Part shown: one piece after another, positions 7,169 to 15,872 of the stretch | Layout of the letters: every line of letters begins with the position of its first letter | Position numbering within the stretch: the first letter of the stretch is position 1 | From: Clostridia bacterium | GTDB taxonomy: Bacteria > Bacillota > Clostridia > Lachnospirales > Anaerotignaceae | Direction: 5' to 3' | Length of the DNA: 34,206 nucleotides | NCBI GenBank assembly: GCA_009929735.1 | Contig: RZZU01000029.1 | Location: forward strand, 1-34,206 | Translations under genes and position numbers: made by a program | Notes under the pieces: model-generated | Told to the model about the DNA's origin: nothing | Databases searched by the model: none | What the model saw: only the letters and a program-made list of their open reading frames with translations

Positions 7169-8125
7169 ATGCAACTGCTAATCAATATCACCTTAGCTTG
7201 GGTCAGTGTAGGGCTGATGCTAGCCTTATCCATTATCTATCTATTAAGGGTAGTAAATAAATATTTTTTTAATAATCAAAACGAAACCATGAAAAAATGG
7301 AACAAAAGCTTGCGTAAGCATCATAAATGGATGGGGATTTTAATTATTTTCACCGGTTTACTGCATGGAATTTTGTCCAGCTTCAATGTACTAAGTCTTA
7401 ATTTTGGGACGATACTTTTGGTGTCTTTCTTTCTGCTTGCATTTAGCTTCATGTTCAGAAGGATTTTCAAAAAAGGAATTGTTTGGATGAAAATCCACCG
7501 CCTTTTGACAGCTTTGGCATTTGTACTTCTCGTTTTTCACCTTGTAGAGGTCGGTGGTTTTGTGGGAGTAGAGGGGATAAAGGCCGCCCTGACAAATGAT
7601 TCTTTTCTCAACGAAACATCCACAGCACCTTCCCAAGAAAGGGAAACGGATGAAACCCAAAACATTAATACCGATGAAGTGGAGGAGTTGGCACCTACCA
7701 CAAACACTGACGAGTCTTTCAAAAACGAAGCAGAAACTGGTGCTGAGAACAATACAAATACAAATGAGAATGCCTTATCGAGCGAAGCTTCCCCCAACGA
7801 AGCTGCTTCCGCCGATACTAGTGAAACCACAACGTCTTCATCCACATCCGGACCATATATTGATGGTACCTACACTGGCATGGCCGATGGCTATCGACCG
7901 GGATTAACCGTTGAAGTCGTTATAGAAAATGGCTATATTTCTTCCGTTGAAGTGGTTGCTCATAATGAGAAAAATGAACGCTTCTACGGAGAACCCGTTG
8001 CGCTTATACCTCAAGAAATCGTTGCGGCTCAAAGCACTGATGTAGACACCGTTACCGGTGCAACCTTCACCTCAAACGGAATCAAAAATGCTGTAAACAA
8101 TGCATTAGCGAATGCGTTAAAATAG
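7169..8125 (+). CDS. Membrane protein with putative bis-haem helices and a flavinylated FMN-binding domain
   Basis: 318 residues in three parts. The N-terminal part (1-130) has about four membrane helices; two carry His pairs with identical spacing, H52/H66 and H110/H124 (H-x13-H), as in ferric-reductase-type cytochromes that bind two b haems. Residues about 145-228 are a low-complexity Glu/Thr/Asn/Ser linker. The C-terminal domain (about 229-318) is of the FMN_bind type (NqrC/RnfG) with DTVTGAT (293-299), the site where ApbE attaches FMN to Thr. A role in moving electrons from the membrane to an outside acceptor is inferred. SD AGGAGGT precedes ATG 7169. It is a single gene with its own terminator. 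Confidence 0.8.
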   Translation: MQLLINITLAWVSVGLMLALSIIYLLRVVNKYFFNNQNETMKKWNKSLRKHHKWMGILIIFTGLLHGILSSFNVLSLNFGTILLVSFFLLAFSFMFRRIFKKGIVWMKIHRLLTALAFVLLVFHLVEVGGFVGVEGIKAALTNDSFLNETSTAPSQERETDETQNINTDEVEELAPTTNTDESFKNEAETGAENNTNTNENALSSEASPNEAASADTSETTTSSSTSGPYIDGTYTGMADGYRPGLTVEVVIENGYISSVEVVAHNEKNERFYGEPVALIPQEIVAAQSTDVDTVTGATFTSNGIKNAVNNALANALK

Positions 8126-8138
8126 TTTTCATAGAAAG

Positions 8139-8188
8139 CGGCATGATACCAGCATAGTCTTTCAGACAGCTGGCATCATGCCGTTTTT
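8139..8188 (+). terminator. Rho-independent terminator of the flavoprotein gene
   Basis: 15-bp stem CGGCATGATACCAGC / GCTGGCATCATGCCG (8139-8153, 8169-8183) with one mismatch, followed by TTTTT, 14 nt after the stop codon. Confidence 0.88.
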
Positions 8189-8325
8189 AATATAGCCTTA
8201 CATTTTTCAACTTTTTGCGGTTATTAATAATCTCAAAAATGCAGTTTTTTTATTGGCATCTCCTTTTTTCTTTGATTAAATGCTATACTATTTTAATGTC
8301 AAAAATATTTAAAATGGAGGTTTTT

Positions 8326-8748
8326 ATGAATATTTTAGTCAGTGCCTGTCTTACCGGACAAAATTGTAAGTATAACGGTCAAAACAACTATAATCAAAAT
8401 GTAATTGACTTTATTCAAGGACATCATGTCATCCAGATCTGTCCTGAACTTCTTGGTGGTTTAGGCTGCCCACGAGAAAGCGTAGAGATGGTTAATGGTG
8501 CTATTATGACAAAGAATGGCAAAGATTTCACAGCACAATTTCGCAATGGTGTGAATATTGCCATGGAAAAAATGAAGGATAAGAATATAGACTTGGCAAT
8601 TCTACAATCCAGAAGCCCAACCTGCGGCGTAAACCAAATTTATGATGGAACATTTCAGGGCGTTTTAATTAAGGGACAGGGACTTTTTGCAAAAACTTTA
8701 AAGGAAGCAGGCATAGCCGTAAAGGATTGTGATGATATTAAAGTTTGA
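8326..8748 (+). CDS. DUF523/TudS-family protein (putative thiouracil desulfurase-like)
   Basis: 140 residues from ATG 8326, chosen because TGGAGG lies 5 nt upstream; the open frame runs further upstream but without an RBS. Conserved cysteines occur as SACLTGQNC (C8, C14), CPELLGGLGCPRE (C39, C48) and SRSPTCG (C100). This is the pattern of the family that includes TudS, whose three cysteines hold a [4Fe-4S] cluster used to remove sulfur from 2-thiouracil. Length is typical of the single-domain form. The substrate here is not known. It is monocistronic, ended by the hairpin at 8760. Confidence 0.85.
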   Translation: MNILVSACLTGQNCKYNGQNNYNQNVIDFIQGHHVIQICPELLGGLGCPRESVEMVNGAIMTKNGKDFTAQFRNGVNIAMEKMKDKNIDLAILQSRSPTCGVNQIYDGTFQGVLIKGQGLFAKTLKEAGIAVKDCDDIKV

Positions 8749-8759
8749 TGCGCATAAAA

Positions 8760-8790
8760 AAAGGCGGTATTGCTTTCCCGCCTTTCTTCT
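8760..8790. terminator. Bidirectional terminator between convergent genes
   Basis: Stem AAAGGCGG / CCGCCTTT (8760-8767, 8778-8785). T-rich sequence follows on the plus side and AAAAAAA precedes it, which reads as a T-run on the minus strand. It sits between the TudS-like gene and the convergent gene at 8810. Confidence 0.78.
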
Positions 8791-8809
8791 GTTCCTTGTC
8801 TTAAATGAT

Positions 8810-9223
8810 TCACTTTTCGGCTTCTTCCAAGCCTTGTGCTACAGCCTCCAAAACCGCTTGTGCTGAGTATGCATTTTGCTCAGAAACCTGAATGGTCAAG
8901 GACTGATTTTTAACCACCTCTTTGCACACCTCCTCAGCCGCCGACTGCAGCAAGGGATAAAACACCAGCGCACTTTCAGAAACCTCAGAAAGCGCAACAT
9001 CCTCAATCTTTCCATCCTGAACAGTAACAGAAACCATCGCACTTTCCTCACCCAAGGCTACTTGGGTATGGTAAACCCCATCCCGATATGTACCTGAGTC
9101 ATTGTCCCCCAAGCTTAAGAAAAACCAAATCAGCCCAACCAAAATAATGACGCCCAACACAGCAAATACTACCGTCTTGATGAGCTCTTTCAACTTTACC
9201 ACCACAAATTTCGTGCCGCTCAC
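8810..9223 (-). CDS. Membrane-anchored FMN_bind-like protein without flavinylation motif
   Basis: 137 residues from GTG 9223, chosen because AGGAGGG lies 6 nt upstream; the frame extends to ATG 9262 but without an RBS there. A basic N-terminus is followed by one membrane helix (about 18-38) and an outside domain that opens like FMN_bind domains (YRDGVY...VSVTVQDGKIEDVAL). The GAT flavin-attachment motif is absent; the equivalent region reads NAYSAQA. It may be a non-flavinylated relative that binds a ligand or partner. It is divergent from addB. Function unknown. Confidence 0.6.
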   Translation of the reverse strand: MSGTKFVVVKLKELIKTVVFAVLGVIILVGLIWFFLSLGDNDSGTYRDGVYHTQVALGEESAMVSVTVQDGKIEDVALSEVSESALVFYPLLQSAAEEVCKEVVKNQSLTIQVSEQNAYSAQAVLEAVAQGLEEAEK

Positions 9224-9356
9224 CTTACTCCCTCCTAGTATACATTTCCTTATCTTAACCATATGTTTGTCAACTCACCTTTATTCCGCTGTACAAGTTT
9301 ACCTTGAAAAAAAGCTTTTTCTTGAGTATCATGGAAAGAAAAAGGAGGGCGCATAA

Positions 9357-12300
9357 ATGGCATTACGCTTTATCATTGGAACCGCCGGTTCGGGAAAAAC
9401 GCATCTTTGTATGGATGAAATCATAAAAAAACAAACGGATGGCATGGGGCGTCAAGTTTTTATTGTGCCTGAACAGTTTACCTCGCAAACTGAGCGTGAT
9501 TTGATTGCCCACAGTCCGCAAAATGCCATTCTCTCGGCTGAAGTTCTTAGCTTTGGCCGCCTCGCCCATCGTATTCTTTCGAAAAACGGCTTTGGGCAAA
9601 AGCTTCCCTTGGGGGACATCGGGAAATCAATGGCATTGCAAAAGGTTCTTCTGGATGAAAAAGAGGATCTCTCTTTTTTTCGAAATGTAATGGATAAAAA
9701 TGGATTTGTTGATCAGCTTAGCCTGACCATTTCGGAATTTTTCCAATATTATATAGAGCCCCAGCAGCTTTTGGAAAAAGCAGAGTCTAAAGAGCTGACC
9801 CAAGGCGTCGCAAACAAGCTGACCGACCTAGCAAAAATATATCAAGCATATCTTCATTTTCTGGAAAACGATTATATTTCTGCCGATGAAACACTTGCTC
9901 TTTTGGCTTCACAGCTTTGTACCGCACAGCCTTTTCAAGATACAGAAATCTGGCTTGATGGCTTTTATGGCTTCACCCCTCAGGAATTCTCAGTCATTGA
10001 AAACCTGCTAAAGCTTTCCGCAAGGGTCAATGTTACCCTGCCCATGGCCGAACAAAGCTTCTTCACACCTTTTTTGCCGCCGACCGCACCTTTTTATGAA
10101 CCATATACAACAAAAAATAAATTGGTGAAACTAGCCGAAGAAAACGGTATTGTCATTGAACCGACGGCGTTTCTTTCCGAAAACCACAGGGCGAAAACCG
10201 ATGCACTAAAATCCTTGGAAAAATACTATTTTCAAGGCTACTATAAAAAATGCAGCCTGGCAGAAAGCGTAAAAATCATCTCCTGTCAAACCAAGCAGGA
10301 GGAAATTGCCTTTGCCGCCGGCACCATCACACGACTGGTGCGTGAAAAGGGTCTGCGCTATAAGGAAATGGCAATCGTAACCAATGCAATGGAGGTTTAT
10401 GAAAAAAGTCTTCGTGGTATTTTGCGTGAATATGACATTCCGTGCTTTATCGATAGCCGCCGAGAGATTACCTCACATCCCTTAATCACAATGGTAACGG
10501 CTCTTTTGGATTGCTTGGTATACGATTTTCGGTATGAAAATGTATTCTCCTATTTAAAATCTGGTCTTGCCCCTTTTTCCTATGGAGAGATTGATGCCTT
10601 GGAAAACTATGTGCTTGCCTATGGAATCAAAGGCTATAAATGGCAAAAAGAGACATGGACATATGGGCTAAAAAGGGAGGGCGAGGAAACCATTGGCTAT
10701 ATGAACCTTTTGCGGCAGCGGTTTATGGAACCCTTCTTGCCTTTTTTACAATTCAAAAAGAAAACACAGCGTCCGCTCAAGGAATTTGTTTCTCTGCTCA
10801 TTCAGCATATGGAAACTCTCTGTATCGCTGAAACCCTTTCATTCTGGGCAGAAGATGCAGTGAAAAACGGCAGCCACGCTAAGGCTGAAGAGCATCGGCA
10901 AATTTGGCAGCTTCTGATGCAGGTGCTGGAAAAAGCAACCGAGATTTTGGGTGATGCACCCATGGCGTTGGCTGATTGCGCAAAAATTCTTTCCGCTGGG
11001 CTGCAAAAATGTACCATGGGCGTAATTCCCCCCACTACCGACTGCCTTGTTGTAGGGGATATTGAACGCTCTCGTCTTGCGGAAATCAAATATCTTTTTG
11101 TTCTTGGCGTAAATGAAGGGATTCTTCCTGCCCCCTCACAGCCGCAAGGTATTTTTACCGAAGCAGAGCGTCAGCTTTTGCATGAAACAGGCATGGAGCT
11201 GGCAAGCGGTGGCAAGCGAAAAGCCTTTGAGGAACAGTTTTTGATTTATCGTGGGCTTACTCGCCCGTCTGAAGGCTTGTTTCTGACCTATGCAAACGGA
11301 GAAACGGAAGGAAAAGCTTTGTTTCCCTCCTCCATCATAGACCGTCTTTGCCGTATGGACAATTCCTTACAGGTTGCGCTTTATTCCGGCTTTCAAGCAG
11401 AAGAAATGGTGCCCGCAGCCGTATTTCATCATTTGGGGGAAACAATGCAAAATCATAAAAAGGACACCCCTATGGAACCCCTTTGGCAAGATATTTATAG
11501 TTTTTTTTGTACAGAGCCTTCATGGGAAAAGCGCCTTTCCTTGCTTCGCAAGGGTTTTGTAACCACAAAAAAACAGGAAAAACTGTCACCAAAAACAGTG
11601 AAACTGCTCTATGGTGAAAAAATTTTCTCCAGTGTATCCCGTTTGGAACGTTTTGCCGCCTGTCCTTTTTCTTATTTTGCGGAATATGGACTAAAGGCAA
11701 CGGAACGAAAGCTTTACCAACTGCATACGCCCGATTTAGGGCTGCTGTTCCATGAGGTTTTAGAGTTATTTTCTAACAAAATAAAAATAGAGAATATTCC
11801 ATGGGATGCCTTGACGCAAGAAAAAACGGAAGCCTTGATTGAAGAAGCGGTCGACCTTGCCGCCCCCAAATTGGGGGATGAAATTTTAATGGATACCGCA
11901 GCAAATCAGTACCTCATCCGGCGTTTAAAGCGTATTTCTGCCCGTGCCGCATGGACACTGGTACGTCATTTGAAAAGCGGTGATTTTGTTCCCGAAGGCT
12001 ATGAAATCGGCTTTGGGAACCACGAAGCCCTGCCGCCTATTGTGGTTCAGCTTGCTGAGGGAAACCAACTTGTTCTATCAGGAAAAATCGATCGGGTTGA
12101 TTTGTTGGATGCCAGTGGAAACCGTTATGCAAAAATTATCGACTATAAATCCGGCTCAAAAGCCTTTAGCTTTCAAGATATTTTCTATGGCTTACAGCTT
12201 CAGCTGTTAATTTATCTGGATGCCTATTTGAAGCATTATGAAAAAACATCTGCGCCGATAAAGGCAGGGGGCGTTTTTTACTTCAGAATTATGGATCCAA

Positions 12301-12743
12301 ATCTTTCACTCAGTCAGGAAATGACTCCCGAAGAAATTGAAGAGGCTTTATATCAAAAAATGCAAATGTCGGGTTTAATTTTAGAAGATGAGGCAGTCAT
12401 TCAGGGTCTTGATCATATTTTTATCGAGGAAACAAACGGGAAAAATTCAGCAATTGTCCCCGTTGGATATACAAAAAAGGGAGAACCCACGTCCACCGCC
12501 TTTCTTGCAGATGAAAACCAGTATGAACAGCTACTTTCTTTTGTGGTCAAGCAAGCGGCAGAACTAGGAAATGCGATACAAAGCGGCACCATTCTTCCAT
12601 CACCCTATCGCAAAAGTGACCAGACCCCCTGTGCTTATTGCCGCTTCAAATCCATTTGCCGTTATGACTATCAGGATGAGCCAAAATGGCGGGAATTGAA
12701 GAAAGTGACAAAGAAAAATTTCTGGGATATGATTGAACCATAA
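9357..12743 (+). CDS. addB: ATP-dependent helicase/nuclease subunit B
   Basis: Subunit of AddAB, the Gram-positive RecBCD equivalent that resects double-strand breaks. 1128 residues, family-sized. Walker A is GTAGSGKT (8-15). The C-terminal RecB-type nuclease has H799 (LLFHEVLELF) and D929/K931 (IIDYKSG). The cysteines that clamp an Fe-S cluster are C769, then C1092, C1095 and C1101 (CAYC...IC). ATG 9357 has AGGAGG at 9 nt. addA normally follows addB directly; here an 18-bp terminator hairpin, a repeat element and convergent genes follow, so addA must lie elsewhere or be missing. Confidence 0.95.
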   Translation: MALRFIIGTAGSGKTHLCMDEIIKKQTDGMGRQVFIVPEQFTSQTERDLIAHSPQNAILSAEVLSFGRLAHRILSKNGFGQKLPLGDIGKSMALQKVLLDEKEDLSFFRNVMDKNGFVDQLSLTISEFFQYYIEPQQLLEKAESKELTQGVANKLTDLAKIYQAYLHFLENDYISADETLALLASQLCTAQPFQDTEIWLDGFYGFTPQEFSVIENLLKLSARVNVTLPMAEQSFFTPFLPPTAPFYEPYTTKNKLVKLAEENGIVIEPTAFLSENHRAKTDALKSLEKYYFQGYYKKCSLAESVKIISCQTKQEEIAFAAGTITRLVREKGLRYKEMAIVTNAMEVYEKSLRGILREYDIPCFIDSRREITSHPLITMVTALLDCLVYDFRYENVFSYLKSGLAPFSYGEIDALENYVLAYGIKGYKWQKETWTYGLKREGEETIGYMNLLRQRFMEPFLPFLQFKKKTQRPLKEFVSLLIQHMETLCIAETLSFWAEDAVKNGSHAKAEEHRQIWQLLMQVLEKATEILGDAPMALADCAKILSAGLQKCTMGVIPPTTDCLVVGDIERSRLAEIKYLFVLGVNEGILPAPSQPQGIFTEAERQLLHETGMELASGGKRKAFEEQFLIYRGLTRPSEGLFLTYANGETEGKALFPSSIIDRLCRMDNSLQVALYSGFQAEEMVPAAVFHHLGETMQNHKKDTPMEPLWQDIYSFFCTEPSWEKRLSLLRKGFVTTKKQEKLSPKTVKLLYGEKIFSSVSRLERFAACPFSYFAEYGLKATERKLYQLHTPDLGLLFHEVLELFSNKIKIENIPWDALTQEKTEALIEEAVDLAAPKLGDEILMDTAANQYLIRRLKRISARAAWTLVRHLKSGDFVPEGYEIGFGNHEALPPIVVQLAEGNQLVLSGKIDRVDLLDASGNRYAKIIDYKSGSKAFSFQDIFYGLQLQLLIYLDAYLKHYEKTSAPIKAGGVFYFRIMDPNLSLSQEMTPEEIEEALYQKMQMSGLILEDEAVIQGLDHIFIEETNGKNSAIVPVGYTKKGEPTSTAFLADENQYEQLLSFVVKQAAELGNAIQSGTILPSPYRKSDQTPCAYCRFKSICRYDYQDEPKWRELKKVTKKNFWDMIEP

Positions 12744-12780
12744 AATGCAACCTTCGCTTGCCCATAAAAATAACGGACTT

Positions 12781-12821
12781 ACGTAAAAACCCCCCGCCTA
12801 AAAGGCGGGGGGTTTTTACGT
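12781..12821. terminator. Strong bidirectional terminator after addB
   Basis: Perfect 18-bp stem, 12781-12798 with 12804-12821, loop TAAAA. The stem is G/C-rich in the middle with A5/T5 outside, so it can act on both strands. Its apex (CCGCCTAAAAGGCGG) resembles the hairpin CCACCTAAAAGGTGG at 13053-13067, at the other edge of repeat copy B. Confidence 0.9.
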
Positions 12822-12825
12822 GTAG

Positions 12826-13092
12826 ACAAAGTCAAAATCTTGATGGCTTTGCCCTTAAACACCCGCAAGGGTTTTACCCTTGACCCATCTGAAACCGCAT
12901 AAATATGCAGTTATAATAAAAATTTTTGGTCTTGCTTTTTTCAAAAAGCAAGTGGGAGGTCATCACTTTTGCTACGCAAAAGCCGGCTCCGCCGTCTGCC
13001 CTATCTTGGGCAGTGAGAGGGCAACGCCCAAGGTTTGTCGTCCGTCTGTATCCTCCACCTAAAAGGTGGGGGACTGTCGAACGTCCGTTAAA
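12826..13092 (+). repeat. Modular hairpin-rich repeat, copy B
   Basis: Contains the 89-bp core 12945-13033, inverted relative to 6679-6767. Its right end (about 13049-13092: CCACCTAAAAGGTGGGGGAC...CCGTTAAA) recurs in variant form at 16613-16662. It is flanked by two similar TAAAA-loop hairpins. It fills the gap between addB and orf87. Short frames inside give similar peptides in copies A and B but lack RBSs. Confidence 0.8.
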
Positions 13093-13351
13093 ATTTTTCC
13101 CAATATTGTTTCACACTTCCCTCATCCATGGCATCCATGTATGAGTTGGCAATTTCAAAAATCTCATCCTCATCGCTTATTTTAAAGAACGTTCCACCAT
13201 GCTCCAGCACAATATCCTTATGATTCCCTTTGTTTTTCTCCACCCAATTTCGGAAATCCTTTTCCCATTGCTGCACAGCCTGTTCCATATCTTCATAGCA
13301 AAGTAATTCATCTTTAACATTTTCAATCAATTCTTCAATGGCTAATTTCAT
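13088..13351 (-). CDS. Small acidic protein of unknown function, third gene after ruvAB
   Basis: 87 residues, acidic, mostly predicted helix, with no signal peptide, membrane helix or cysteine cluster. ATG 13351 has AAAGGAG at about 7 nt. It begins 14 nt after the ruvB stop on the same strand, so it is probably co-transcribed. The repeat element overlaps its last codons. I do not recognise the family. The good RBS and tight operon position make it a likely real gene. Confidence 0.7.
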   Translation of the reverse strand: MKLAIEELIENVKDELLCYEDMEQAVQQWEKDFRNWVEKNKGNHKDIVLEHGGTFFKISDEDEIFEIANSYMDAMDEGSVKQYWEKF

Positions 13352-13365
13352 AACCGTCTCCTTTC

Positions 13366-14370
13366 TTATCCCTCTTTGGGCTTCATCCCAAAATGTGCAT
13401 ACCCTGCCCTTGTCACAATTCTTCCTCTTGGAGTACGTTGTATATAGCCAAGCTGCAATAAATACGGCTCATAAACGTCCTCAATGGTTTCCGATTCTTC
13501 CCCGATGGAAGCGGCAAGCGTATCTAAACCGACTGGCTTTCCGTCAAATTTTTCTATCATTGTCATTAACATTTTTCGGTCTATTAAATCTAGCCCCATT
13601 TTATCCACTTCCAATAAATCCAAGGCAAAACGAGCAACTTCCCCGTTAATTTCTCCAAAATAGCGTACCTGTGCAAAATCCCGCACTCTTTTTAAAAGAC
13701 GGTTTGCGATACGAGGGGTTCCCCTTGAACGCCGTGCAATTTCTTCGGCACCATCCTCGTCAATCTTAACTTGCAAAACATCGGCAGAACGGCAAATTAT
13801 GGTTTTTAAGCTATGGATTTCATAAGGCTCTAAACGTTGCACAACGCCAAATCTATCTCTTAGGGGGGCTGTTAAAAGCCCGATTCGGGTTGTTGCGCCA
13901 ATCAGGGTAAACTTTGGCAAATCTAAGCGTACCGATTTTGCCCCGGGGCCCTTGCCTATCATAATATCAATCACAAAGTCCTCCATTGCAGGGTATAAAA
14001 TTTCCTCTATCATGCGGTTCAAACGATGGATTTCATCAATAAAAAGAATATCTCCTTCGCTAAGACTGTTTAGAACCGCGGCCATGTCCCCCGCCCGTTC
14101 AATAGCAGGGCCCGACGTAGTTTTGATATGAACCCCCATTTCATTTGCAATAATATTGGATAAGGTTGTCTTTCCCAAACCAGGAGGCCCATACAACAGT
14201 ACATGATCCAACGCCTCCCCTCTTTGGCGGGCGGCTTGGATGAACACCTTTAAATTTTCCTTAACACCCTCCTGACCAATATAGCTATCTAGCTGCTGTG
14301 GTCTGAGCTTCGGTTCAGAGTCCTTGTCCTCCTCCTGAAAGCCCGATGTTACTATTCGCCGATTCTCCAC
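13366..14370 (-). CDS. ruvB: Holliday junction branch-migration helicase RuvB
   Basis: AAA+ motor that drives branch migration with RuvA. 334 residues. Walker [10 protein letters not shown], Walker B DEIHR, sensor 1 GATTR and the LRDRFG segment are visible, followed by the C-terminal winged helix ([15 protein letters not shown]). The start is GTG 14370, with AGGTG about 6 nt before it; an ATG just upstream is out of frame. It lies 19 nt behind ruvA. Confidence 0.97.
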   Translation of the reverse strand: MENRRIVTSGFQEEDKDSEPKLRPQQLDSYIGQEGVKENLKVFIQAARQRGEALDHVLLYGPPGLGKTTLSNIIANEMGVHIKTTSGPAIERAGDMAAVLNSLSEGDILFIDEIHRLNRMIEEILYPAMEDFVIDIMIGKGPGAKSVRLDLPKFTLIGATTRIGLLTAPLRDRFGVVQRLEPYEIHSLKTIICRSADVLQVKIDEDGAEEIARRSRGTPRIANRLLKRVRDFAQVRYFGEINGEVARFALDLLEVDKMGLDLIDRKMLMTMIEKFDGKPVGLDTLAASIGEESETIEDVYEPYLLQLGYIQRTPRGRIVTRAGYAHFGMKPKEG

Positions 14371-14389
14371 TCATAACACCTGCTTTTAT

Positions 14390-14992
14390 CTAAAATGTAA
14401 TCATTTTTTTCAATGCGGCTTTCAAAATTTCCTCTGTGGTCATTCCCTCGGCTGCTGCCTGTCCCACTGCCTTTGCCGCCTCGCTGCGGCTGTAACCCAA
14501 TGCCGCCATCGCTTCAATTGCCTCTAATTTTTCACCACCGAAAGAGCTTGCCGCCGCCTCAACATTAGGAAAAATGGCAATTGCATCCTCTGCGCTGCAT
14601 TTATCCTTTAATTCCAATATTACCCGCTGGGCAGTTTTTCTGCCAACTCCAGGGGCTTTGGAAAGTGTTTTTTCATCTGCGGATAAGATTGCTATAATGA
14701 TTTCCTGTGGTGTGAGCTGGGATAAAAAGCCCAATGCTCCTTTCGGCCCAACGCCGCCAACCGTTAGAAGCTTCAGAAATATTTCCTGCTCTTCCTTTGA
14801 AGAAAAACCAAAAAGGGTGATTCCATCCTCTTTTACACTCATATAGGTGAAAATCTTCAGCTCCGTACCCAAGGCAGGCATTTTGGAAAGCAGTCCAGCG
14901 GAAACAAAAATCTGATACCCAATTCCTCCCGTTTCCAATATGATGTGGTTTTCCCCCCGATGCACCAAGGTTCCCTTTATATAAGAGATCAT
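14390..14992 (-). CDS. ruvA: Holliday junction-binding protein RuvA
   Basis: Tetrameric junction-binding partner of RuvB. 200 residues: N-terminal OB-fold (MISYIKGTL...), central helix-hairpin-helix domain with LLTVGGVGPKGAL and LSKAPGVGRKTAQRVILELKD, and the C-terminal RuvB-contacting domain (about 150-200, LGYSRSEAAKAV). First gene of ruvA-ruvB-orf87. Its promoter is at 15023-15051. Confidence 0.97.
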   Translation of the reverse strand: MISYIKGTLVHRGENHIILETGGIGYQIFVSAGLLSKMPALGTELKIFTYMSVKEDGITLFGFSSKEEQEIFLKLLTVGGVGPKGALGFLSQLTPQEIIIAILSADEKTLSKAPGVGRKTAQRVILELKDKCSAEDAIAIFPNVEAAASSFGGEKLEAIEAMAALGYSRSEAAKAVGQAAAEGMTTEEILKAALKKMITF

Positions 14993-15022
14993 ATATCTTC
15001 GCCTCTCTTTCCCTATGGAAGT

Positions 15023-15051
15023 ATTATACTGGACAACTTTCCAAAGAGCAA
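15023..15051 (-). promoter_or_regulatory. Promoter of ruvA
   Basis: Minus strand: TTGCTC (15051-15046), 17-bp spacer, TATAAT (15028-15023), a consensus -10, about 30 bp before the ATG. Divergent from the deformylase-like promoter. Confidence 0.7.
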
Positions 15052-15085
15052 CCCTTACAGCACAAAAAAGAAACTATGTTCGCCA

Positions 15086-15114
15086 TTGTTTCTCTACAAA
15101 AAGAGGTGTACACT
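15086..15114 (+). promoter_or_regulatory. Promoter of the deformylase-like gene
   Basis: TTGTTT (15086-15091), 17-bp spacer, TACACT (15109-15114), 27 bp before the chosen ATG. Confidence 0.55.
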
Positions 15115-15141
15115 AAGTAACAAAGGAAAGGAGCTATGATA

Positions 15142-15630
15142 ATGGAGCAAAAAATTTTACTTTTAGGCAATCCTGCATTATATCAGATTTCTCCCGCCGT
15201 CACTGAAGAAGATTTGCATGAATTACCAACAATCATTGAAGATTTGCATGATACGCTCATGGCATTCCGCAAAAAATATGGTGTCGGTCGTGCCATTGCC
15301 GCACCCCAAATCGGGGTGCAAAAACGCATTCTGTATATGCACATCGACCACCCCTTAATCTTTATCAACCCTCGTTTGGAATTCCCAGATGCAGAGCAAA
15401 TGGAGGTTTTGGATGACTGTATGTCCTTTCCGAACCTATTGGTAAAGGTACTGCGCTATAAACGCTGTACCCTCCACTATACCGATATGGAGCACCATGC
15501 CTGTAAAATGGAGCTGGAGGGTGATCTCGCCGAGCTGTTGCAGCATGAGTATGACCATCTGGACGGTATTTTGGCAGTTATGCGCAATATTGACAAGTAT
15601 TCTTACGTTTGGAAGGAGTCCCCACAATAA
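15142..15630 (+). CDS. Divergent peptide deformylase-like protein
   Basis: 162 residues. ATG 15142 is preferred over ATG 15136 because AAGGAG is 8 nt away from the former and only 2 from the latter. Peptide deformylases remove formyl from the starting Met using a metal held by Cys-His-His. Here the metal ligands are kept: C93, and H135/H139 in HEYDH with E136. The surrounding motifs drift: motif I reads GRAIAAPQIG (49-58), with Ala for the second Gly, and motif II reads DDCMS instead of EGCLS. This resembles the second, atypical PDF paralogues of Clostridia, so it may not be the housekeeping enzyme. Confidence 0.8.
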   Translation: MEQKILLLGNPALYQISPAVTEEDLHELPTIIEDLHDTLMAFRKKYGVGRAIAAPQIGVQKRILYMHIDHPLIFINPRLEFPDAEQMEVLDDCMSFPNLLVKVLRYKRCTLHYTDMEHHACKMELEGDLAELLQHEYDHLDGILAVMRNIDKYSYVWKESPQ

Positions 15631-15687
15631 GTCCTTGCCGTTAAAAATTGTGTTTTTGCTTGCTCAACAATGACTATGCTTTCAGAC

Positions 15688-15736
15688 AAAAAAAGTGTTG
15701 GCTTCTTCAAAAAATGATGAAACCACACTTTTTTCT
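15688..15736 (+). terminator. Probable terminator of the deformylase-like gene
   Basis: AAAAAAAGTGTTGG pairs with CCACACTTTTTT (one bulge) across a loop of about 20 nt, and the 3' arm runs into T-rich sequence. It starts about 60 nt after the stop. Confidence 0.55.
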
Positions 15737-15872
15737 TGTTTTTTTATCCCAATGTTATTCTTACCTTGAAAAGCATTTTATCACACAAACAGATATTAAA
15801 TATCAGACCTATGTGATTTTAACATTCTAAACAAAAACGCTTAAAGTTCCTCAAAGACACAGCCATCTCTTT

